Source: Desulfovibrio sp. 86 (lineage in GTDB: Bacteria > Desulfobacterota > Desulfovibrionia > Desulfovibrionales > Desulfovibrionaceae). From it: DNA of 64,000 nt. The notes under the pieces are model-generated. The model worked only from the letters and a program-made list of their open reading frames with translations. It did no database searches and was not told the origin of the DNA. A program made the position numbers and the translations under genes. The DNA lies in NCBI RefSeq assembly GCF_902702915.1, contig NZ_LR738849.1, forward strand, positions 558,001 through 622,000, in the 5' to 3' direction. This document shows positions 58,471 through 64,000 of this stretch, piece after piece; positions within the stretch are counted from its first letter, which is position 1, and each line of letters starts with the position of its first letter.

Positions 58471-59619
58471 ATGGACAGACGAGACTTTATCAAGGGTGCG
58501 GCATTAGGGGTCGGCGTGGGCGCCATCGGCGCCATGGGCGCGTATTCATACTCCCCCATGCGCAGGACTTTTCTCAAGGACGTAAAACGCGGCACGGAAA
58601 ATATCGGCGTTTGCAAGGCCGTCAAAATTACCAACATCTCCGAGACAAGCTGGTTCGACAACGGCGCCTTCATGCAGGATGTGACCGGCGCTGGCGGCCT
58701 GCTGGTAGACCAGTACACCTTCAACTGGCCTCCTTTCGGCAACGGCAAGGGCGTCGGCAAGGGCAGCTATGCCGACGGCATAAAGCTGATCAAGCATCTG
58801 CTGCCCCACAAGCTGGACGAAGCCTGGCAGATCGCGCGCGAAAACAGCGTACACCCCGACAATGCCGGCGGCTTTTCCTGCCTTATTGAAATTGAGGGCA
58901 TGGACGGCAAGGTGACAAAATACCTTTTTGACACCGGCTGGAATTATCAGTGGATGGAAACCTGCTATAAGCGGGAAGGCATCGACACCATGCTGGCCAA
59001 TAATGAAATTGCCGCCATGATCCAGACGCACGAGCATATGGACCACTTTTTTGGCCTGCCCGCCGTGACAAAATACAACCCCGATATTCACATCTACACG
59101 CCCAACACCTTTTACCCCAGCGGCAAACAGTACCTCAAGGACTGCGGACACGTGGGCAAGTGGACCGAAGTGCCCAAGGGCCTGCACAAGATTCAGGACG
59201 GCGTGGCCCTGTACGGCTTCGACTGCCCCATCATTTTCAAGGTATTCGGAGAAATCTCGCTGTACTGCAACGTCAAGGACATTGGCCTCGTGAGCATCAC
59301 CGGGTGCTGCCACCAGGGCATCATTCTTTTTGCCGACACGGCCTACAAAACCCTGACCTATGAAAACGACCAGTTTTACGGCCTCTACGGCGGCCTGCAC
59401 ATCTCGCCCTTTGACGACTGGGACCCCAAGTATGACGACCTCGTTATCGGTCTCAAAAAATGGGATCTGCAAAAGGTGGGCTGCAACCACTGCACAGGGC
59501 TCATTACCGCCCAGAAGTTTGTGGACGCGGGCTACCCGGTTGTGAAAGGCACGGCGCGTTTCCGCTCCAAGACGACCAACTATCTTGGCAATGGAGACGT
59601 CATAAAGTTTCCCTCGTAA
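58471..59619 (+). CDS. Tat-exported MBL-fold metallohydrolase
   Basis: A 382-residue protein. A Tat signal (MDRRDFIKGAALGVGVGAIG) directs folded export. The MBL fold has the metal motif THEHMDH (His187, His189, Asp191, His192), with other likely ligands in TGCCHQGI and LHISPF. The layout resembles the MBL subgroup of ribofuranosylaminobenzene phosphate synthase-like proteins, but the substrate is unknown. Extra Cys (GCNHC, CHQ) may add metal sites. AAGGAGAG precedes the ATG. It ends in GNGDVIKFPS, a motif recurring in the next protein. Confidence 0.85.
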   Translation: MDRRDFIKGAALGVGVGAIGAMGAYSYSPMRRTFLKDVKRGTENIGVCKAVKITNISETSWFDNGAFMQDVTGAGGLLVDQYTFNWPPFGNGKGVGKGSYADGIKLIKHLLPHKLDEAWQIARENSVHPDNAGGFSCLIEIEGMDGKVTKYLFDTGWNYQWMETCYKREGIDTMLANNEIAAMIQTHEHMDHFFGLPAVTKYNPDIHIYTPNTFYPSGKQYLKDCGHVGKWTEVPKGLHKIQDGVALYGFDCPIIFKVFGEISLYCNVKDIGLVSITGCCHQGIILFADTAYKTLTYENDQFYGLYGGLHISPFDDWDPKYDDLVIGLKKWDLQKVGCNHCTGLITAQKFVDAGYPVVKGTARFRSKTTNYLGNGDVIKFPS

Positions 59620-59696
59620 ACGGCGCTGCCGGAAGGGGGCAGGTCTGCCCCCTTCCGGCTGGATTTCAAAAACCGCCACAACGATGGAGTATCCCC

Positions 59697-61538
59697 ATGC
59701 GCCTTGATGCCCTGCTGCCGCGCCCCCTTTCGCCTGAAACAGACGCCGAGAGCCCTTCCATACTCAACTGTCTGCTCACAGGCATACATCTTGACCGCAA
59801 GCGGGCGCGGAGGCTGGGGTGGCGGGGGGTGCACCCTTCCAACCAGCTTTATGCGGCCTGGACCTGCCGGGTGGCCGGTTCTCCACACGTGTACGGCTTG
59901 GTTTTTCTTAACGAAAGCACAGAGCGATCCTTTCTCCACGGCACGTTTACGGCGCACGTGTTCCCCCATGCGGCGGATTCCATTCTCGACAAATTCCCCT
60001 TGCAGGCTCTTTCCATTGCCCTTGGCGAGGACTACGAGGAGCGCATGCGCAATCTCTCGCTGCACGCCCCCGAGCTTGCCCCCTTCTGCATGGGCAGCCT
60101 GCAGCTTGTGACGGCCCTGGACGGCAAGGGGCTTGCCTTGTCCCTGTCCGCTCCGGCCAGATATTGCCACATTTCGCGTGAAGGGATCGCTGCGCGGCCC
60201 TTCCCGGATTCAGACAGTTGCGCTGCAGGCGACACGGCAGGCGACACGGCAGGCGAACGGTGGATTGTCCCCCCCGGCGGTGCGGAATGCGACGTTCCCG
60301 CATTCAGGCTGCTGCTGCCGCTCTTCACAACACTGGCGGATACGGCCGCAACAATGTTTGAGGAAAGGCCGCGCTTAAGCCTGCATATGGCCCCGCAAAA
60401 ACCGCGTGGCGCCGAAGGGGACGCCTCCCCCACCCTGTCGCTGAAGGCGGAGATGGGCGCATGCCCGCAACCGCGCCCCCTGACAGCTTTTCCCGGCAAT
60501 GGCAGACCCATAAAGTTTCCATCCCTGTCTTCCGAAGGCAAGGTTCTGGAGCGCCTGCCCGGCCGCCGCCGTCAAATTCCGGCGACACCTGGCGCTGATC
60601 TGCCGGTCATGCATATCCTCACCGGATTCCTTGGCGCGGGAAAGACCACATTTCTGCGCCGCTGGCTGGATTATCTCAATGGCCGCGAACAGTTCGCCGC
60701 GGTCATACAGAATGAATTCGGGCGCATCGGACTGGACGCCGTGCTCACTCGCGGTGAAACGCATGTGGAGGCCCTGGACGAAGGCTGCGTCTGCTGCTCG
60801 CTGGCGGACAGCTTGCGGCCCGGCCTGCAACGCCTTTTGGAAGCGGCCCCTGCGGAACAGATAATTCTTGAAACAACAGGATTGGCCAATCCGGCCAATG
60901 TGCTTGAATCCCTTTACGATCTTTCCGACATGGTGCGGCCGGGGCTGGTCATAACCGTGGCCGACGCCCTGGCATGGGACGAGGCAGGAGCAGGCATCAG
61001 CATGGCGCAGGTGGCGCAGGCCGACGTCATTATTGCCAACAAGGCCGACGCGGTCTCTGAACAGCGGCTTCAAACAGTGCTGTGCGACCTTCGACGCCGC
61101 AACCCCAGGGCTGTAATCTTCCCCGCTGTGGAGGGAAACATCACCTTCGCCAATCTTGAAGCGCTGCATACGGCATGGCTCGACGCCCACAGATCTCCGC
61201 CCTCACGCGCCCCCCGTCTGCAGCCATTCAGCGCTGCTGGCAATATCAACCACACCACCGAAGGATTTGGTTCATTTTGCCTCACCCTGCCGCAGGTGGT
61301 CAGCACAGAGGATATTTGGCGCATGGTGGACGGCGCTGGCCCGGGGCTTTGCCGCGCCAAGGGCATTGTCAATCTGCGCAGGGACGGAGCGGTGGTTGCC
61401 GCTGTTGCCCAGTACGCCGCCGGACGCCTGGAATTTGAGGAAGCCCCGGACGGAGCAGACGAACGGTACATGGTGTTTATCGGGGTGAACCTGTCGCCGC
61501 CTGACACGCCCGGGCAAGGAGCGTCAGCCGTGCGTTGA
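59697..61538 (+). CDS. CobW/COG0523 GTPase with long N-terminal domain
   Basis: A 613-residue protein. Residues 300-610 are a COG0523 metallochaperone GTPase: Walker A TGFLGAGKTT (309-318), the metal-binding CxCC in GCVCCSL (Cys364, 366, 367), NKAD and a C-terminal CobW domain ending ERYMVFIGVNL. The first 290 residues are a domain I do not recognise (WTCRVAGSPHVYGLVFLNES, HVFPHAADSILDKFPL). A GNGRPIKFPS segment (267-276) joins the parts. GGAG precedes the ATG. It should insert or deliver Zn, Co or Ni to a client, plausibly the MBL enzyme. Confidence 0.88.
   Translation: MRLDALLPRPLSPETDAESPSILNCLLTGIHLDRKRARRLGWRGVHPSNQLYAAWTCRVAGSPHVYGLVFLNESTERSFLHGTFTAHVFPHAADSILDKFPLQALSIALGEDYEERMRNLSLHAPELAPFCMGSLQLVTALDGKGLALSLSAPARYCHISREGIAARPFPDSDSCAAGDTAGDTAGERWIVPPGGAECDVPAFRLLLPLFTTLADTAATMFEERPRLSLHMAPQKPRGAEGDASPTLSLKAEMGACPQPRPLTAFPGNGRPIKFPSLSSEGKVLERLPGRRRQIPATPGADLPVMHILTGFLGAGKTTFLRRWLDYLNGREQFAAVIQNEFGRIGLDAVLTRGETHVEALDEGCVCCSLADSLRPGLQRLLEAAPAEQIILETTGLANPANVLESLYDLSDMVRPGLVITVADALAWDEAGAGISMAQVAQADVIIANKADAVSEQRLQTVLCDLRRRNPRAVIFPAVEGNITFANLEALHTAWLDAHRSPPSRAPRLQPFSAAGNINHTTEGFGSFCLTLPQVVSTEDIWRMVDGAGPGLCRAKGIVNLRRDGAVVAAVAQYAAGRLEFEEAPDGADERYMVFIGVNLSPPDTPGQGASAVR
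60225..60260. repeat. 12-bp x3 in-frame tandem repeat in the CobW gene
   Basis: Three units GCAGGCGACACG (the third with changes) encode Ala-Gly-Asp-Thr repeats in the unknown N-terminal domain. Confidence 0.85.
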
Positions 61539-61594
61539 CGGCAGAGACATCTTCCCCGGCGGCCGCGCCAGTGCCTGGAGCCCGCCCAAAACGC

Positions 61595-61750
61595 TTAAGG
61601 AAACGCTGAGTTATTCCGTTTGGCGGCGTTGCTTCACTTTTTTTGAAACAGCCGGGGATGGAAGAGTCCACTCCTGCTTCAAAAAAATCGCGCCTTGCCA
61701 AACAAAACAACTGCGTGTTTCCAACAGGCTCTTTAATCAATGTTTTCTTA
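61595..61750. repeat. Foldback MITE-like element (copy 2, inverted)
   Basis: The reverse complement of 9388-9546, starting TTAAGGAAACGCTGAGTTAT and ending TTTTCTTAA, with the same internal hairpins. It lies between the CobW gene and exbB, ending 45 bases before the exbB ATG. Confidence 0.85.
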
Positions 61751-61794
61751 ACCTGCCGGTTTCGTATGCCGGTTGTTGCAGCAAGGAGGCAGAC

Positions 61795-62391
61795 ATGAAC
61801 ATCATTGCTTTAGGGGGATGGATGATGTGGCCCCTGCTGGCAGTATCCATCCTGACCCTGACGGTGATTGTGGAGCGCCTGCTGCTGTACGCGTCGTGCT
61901 CCCTGCCCGACGACGCCCTGCGGGGAGATCTGCTCAAAGCCACGAGCAGCGGCGATGTGGAAACGGTGGCGGAGCGCATGGCCACAGTGCCCCTGCTGCA
62001 GGCCTTTGCCCAGCAACTCACAGCGGCAAGCCCCAACCGCGAATCATCCCTGCATCTGGCCGGAGGGCAGATTCTTGAACAGCTGGAGCGGCGGCTCGGT
62101 CTGCTCGGCGCCATTGCCAGGCTGGCCCCGCTCATGGGCCTGCTGGGAACGGTAAGCGGAATGATTTCCATTTTTTCCAGCATTGCGCACGCCTCCAGCG
62201 GCGTGGATATGAGCATGCTGGCGGACGGCATCTGGCAGGCCTTGCTCAACACGGCTTCCGGCCTGTGCATTGCCATTGTCGCCCAGTTTTCGCTGGCATT
62301 TTTTAGCGCCCGTCTCAAAAACATCTCCAGCATGCTTGATGCGGCAGGCAACGCGGCATTGCTGCAGCCTGACGCAGGCACTGCGTGCTGA
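61795..62391 (+). CDS. exbB: ExbB/TolQ/MotA-family proton channel
   Basis: A 198-residue membrane protein with three spans: 8-28, about 105-125 and 150-175. The conserved part LGLLGAIARLAPLMGLLGTVSGMI matches the pore-lining segment of ExbB/TolQ. It couples the proton gradient to TonB. AAGGAGG precedes the ATG. exbD follows only after an interspersed element. Confidence 0.9.
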   Translation: MNIIALGGWMMWPLLAVSILTLTVIVERLLLYASCSLPDDALRGDLLKATSSGDVETVAERMATVPLLQAFAQQLTAASPNRESSLHLAGGQILEQLERRLGLLGAIARLAPLMGLLGTVSGMISIFSSIAHASSGVDMSMLADGIWQALLNTASGLCIAIVAQFSLAFFSARLKNISSMLDAAGNAALLQPDAGTAC

Positions 62392-62437
62392 TTTTTATGC
62401 CATGACCAGCAGACGCAGTTTATCCAACGGGTTTCCT

Positions 62438-62589
62438 CTAGAGCGATTTCACTTTGAAATTGCTCTGGCGGCTGCGCGAGTAGACGCCCGCCGCGGAGGC
62501 GCAAGCGCAATTTATTTGCGCTGTCACACGCCGAAGTGGGCGTCTTGGAAGCATTGAGAATGGATATTCTCAATGCGAAAATGCTATAG
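62438..62589. repeat. Interspersed element, family III (copy 3)
   Basis: About 150 bases starting CTAGAGCGATTTCACTTTG and ending GCTATAG, very close to 10401-10551 except in the GCGCGCCAACGCGGG segment. It fills most of the gap between exbB and exbD. Confidence 0.88.
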
Positions 62590-62605
62590 TTGCGCCAAGG
62601 AGACA

Positions 62606-63034
62606 ATGCCGATGCTTCGCCTGACCCGTCCACTGAATACGGCCTGTGATTACGACCTCATACCGCTCATTGATATGCTGTTTATTCTGCTTATATTTTT
62701 TGTCATTGCGGCGGCCTTTGCCGTCCGTGGGCTGGAAGTCGATCTGCCCACCGCCCACAGCAGCAAAACCCTGTCGGGCCGGGTAATTGAACTGCGCCTC
62801 ACGGCTGACGGCGGCATTCTTTGCGAAGGGGCGCCCCTGCCCCGGCAGGAGGTCAGAGACAAATTGCACGATCTTGTGCTCGGCTTCAGGAGCAGGCCGG
62901 GAAGGCTCGTTCTGGTGGCTGACCCCAAGGCTCCTGTGGAAGGACTCATCTTTCTTGTGGATGAAGTGCGCATGCAGGGCGGGGAAAAGCTGCTTATCGC
63001 CACATCGGGGCAACCCGCGACGGACGCGCCATGA
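62606..63034 (+). CDS. exbD: ExbD/TolR-family protein
   Basis: A 142-residue protein with one N-terminal span. The motif DLIPLIDMLFILLIFFVIA contains the essential membrane Asp; the periplasmic domain has LVADPKAPVEGLIFLVDEVR. CAAGGAGA lies before the ATG. Its stop overlaps the tonB start (ATGA). Confidence 0.92.
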   Translation: MPMLRLTRPLNTACDYDLIPLIDMLFILLIFFVIAAAFAVRGLEVDLPTAHSSKTLSGRVIELRLTADGGILCEGAPLPRQEVRDKLHDLVLGFRSRPGRLVLVADPKAPVEGLIFLVDEVRMQGGEKLLIATSGQPATDAP

Positions 63035-63546
63035 CTGCGACCGAGCGGCTCTACGCCGCACTGGCCATCTCATGCCTCGTGCACTGGGGCCTTTTTCACC
63101 TGCTCGGCGCATCGGCAGAGTTGACCCCCGTGGGGACGCTCACGGTGATCAGCATGGATTCCCTGGGCTTGGGAGCATCCCCGGAGGGCGGCGCAGGCAT
63201 CAGTATGGAGGCTGCCCCACCCCGCACCGAACCGCAAAATACTGCGGACAAAAGGCGTCAGGCATTTTTCGCCTTTCTTGACGATCTTGACGCGGCAGTG
63301 CATGCCCACCGCATGGACGGCGGCGAGGCACATTTTGTCGGAGTTGCGGCCTATGCCTTCACCGTGCGCGCCGACGGCAGTTTTACAGCCCCGGTGCTGC
63401 GCCAGTCGTCAGGTTCACCAGAGCTTGATGCGGCGGCGCGCCGTGCGATCCTTGCGGCAAGCGGCAGTGTGAAACGCCCGGACATTCTGGGCGCTGCCGA
63501 TATTCCAGTGCTATTGCACGTAAAATACCAGTACGAACTGCGGTAA
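63031..63546 (+). CDS. tonB: Short TonB-like protein
   Basis: A 171-residue energy transducer. The N-terminal anchor has the SxxxH motif (SCLVHW) needed for coupling to ExbBD. The C-terminal domain (about 95-171) is TonB-like: AYAFTVRADGSFTAPVLRQSSG, then LDAAARRAILAAS. The Pro-rich linker is much shorter than in E. coli TonB, so its reach across the periplasm is small. A TolA-like role is less likely given the small size. Confidence 0.87.
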   Translation: MTATERLYAALAISCLVHWGLFHLLGASAELTPVGTLTVISMDSLGLGASPEGGAGISMEAAPPRTEPQNTADKRRQAFFAFLDDLDAAVHAHRMDGGEAHFVGVAAYAFTVRADGSFTAPVLRQSSGSPELDAAARRAILAASGSVKRPDILGAADIPVLLHVKYQYELR

Positions 63547-63663
63547 GCATACGGCAGCATCTGTTCACGTCTGTCAGCAGGGCATACGTGCAATTATAAC
63601 CATGCCCACAGATGCGCTGTTGCGCCGTTCCAGCAGATTGGCCCGCATGTCCCTTGAAGCGCC

Positions 63664-64000
63664 CTACTGCCTGTCGCGCAGCATCTTCAGTTTGGAGCCG
63701 CTGAACCTGTCGCCGTCAGGCAGCTTCATGTGGTCAAGGCCCCGTACCACCACCTTGCGGTAAAACTCGTTGCCCGCAGCGACAACCTCGGGGATGGAGT
63801 AATAGTCCTGTTTGTCAATGCGGAAAGAAAGTTCCAGCGCCAAGGGCGCACCGCCCCAGGAGTCCGTCCAGGCCTCAAACGTGATCTCTGCCGCAATCCC
63901 CGCCAGTTTCACTGAACCCATCATGGCCGAATAGGTGCAGACGCTCACGGGCGTAAGCACTGTGTCGGCGGCAAGACCGCTCCTGGCCAGCGCAGGCACA
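63664..64000 (-). CDS. Unidentified protein, 3' part only
   Basis: The frame is open to the right edge of the window and stops at 63664. The visible 112 residues have alternating strands (VCTYSAMMGSVKLAGIAAEI, ALELSFRIDKQDYYSIPEV) and end KLKMLRDRQ. I do not recognise the family. It is convergent with tonB. Confidence 0.5.
   Translation of the reverse strand, partial: VPALARSGLAADTVLTPVSVCTYSAMMGSVKLAGIAAEITFEAWTDSWGGAPLALELSFRIDKQDYYSIPEVVAAGNEFYRKVVVRGLDHMKLPDGDRFSGSKLKMLRDRQ

Overview
The window reads as one stretch of chromosome from a GC-rich sulfate-reducing deltaproteobacterium of the Desulfovibrio group. The grounds are the gene families present (split IMP cyclohydrolase, SelA, FolE2, CxxC-less HMA proteins beside FeoA and a P-type ATPase, a cytochrome-free but Tat-rich accessory cluster), the codon bias and the many short interspersed intergenic elements. 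The assignment is inference; no rRNA gene is present to prove it. There is no phage, CRISPR array, complete insertion sequence or integrase. One tRNA gene, tRNA-Thr(CGT), is present.

Layout. 1-4678: end of a kdp operon (kdpB 3' end, kdpC, kdpD, kdpE) for high-affinity potassium uptake. 5329-10241: a small hypothetical gene, exonuclease III, a stand-alone IMP cyclohydrolase domain, the ribosome-associated GTPase HflX and a lipoprotein. 11029-14482: a CDP-sugar operon (rfbF, rfbG, a cupin epimerase) that ends in a UbiA/MenA-type prenyltransferase. 14908-17874: a large protein with degenerate GGDEF domains and TPRs. 18119-29705: housekeeping genes (MBL hydrolase, iron-sulfur-flavoprotein-like gene, comF, a DUF4198-like exported protein, a Tim44-like protein, thioesterase, DksA-like protein, folC-selA, M18 aminopeptidase, Eis-like acetyltransferase). 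30259-35432: PHP phosphoesterase, UPF0434, YfcE, Maf and acetyl-CoA synthetase. 35672-39826: a metal-transport island. 40297-42850: surface polysaccharide genes, including a sugar transferase cut short by an amber codon. 43328-46286: a polar amino acid ABC transporter. 46622-53554: ilvA, a methyltransferase, nikR-folE2, a lone flagellar-rod-like gene, an NlpC/P60 lipoprotein and gluQ. 54358-63546: after the tRNA come a PAS-like sensor, a GntR regulator with two FadR-type palindromes upstream, and a co-directional set made of a small protein, an 11-TM membrane protein, a Tat-exported MBL hydrolase, a CobW GTPase with a novel N-terminal domain and ExbB/ExbD/TonB. This last set is my main candidate for an undescribed system, probably concerned with a metal or a metal-dependent substrate.

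Two genome-level features cut across the annotation. First, several families of 100-200 bp palindromic elements bounded by CTAG/TAG lie between genes; in at least four genes (stops at 5623, 20375, 32892 and 50421) the element's own TAG is the stop codon. Second, short in-frame tandem repeats (9-15 nt units) have expanded inside several coding regions (the TPR protein, the DUF4198-like gene, folC, maf, cobW), and a 25-bp x5 array lies ahead of the amino acid transporter.
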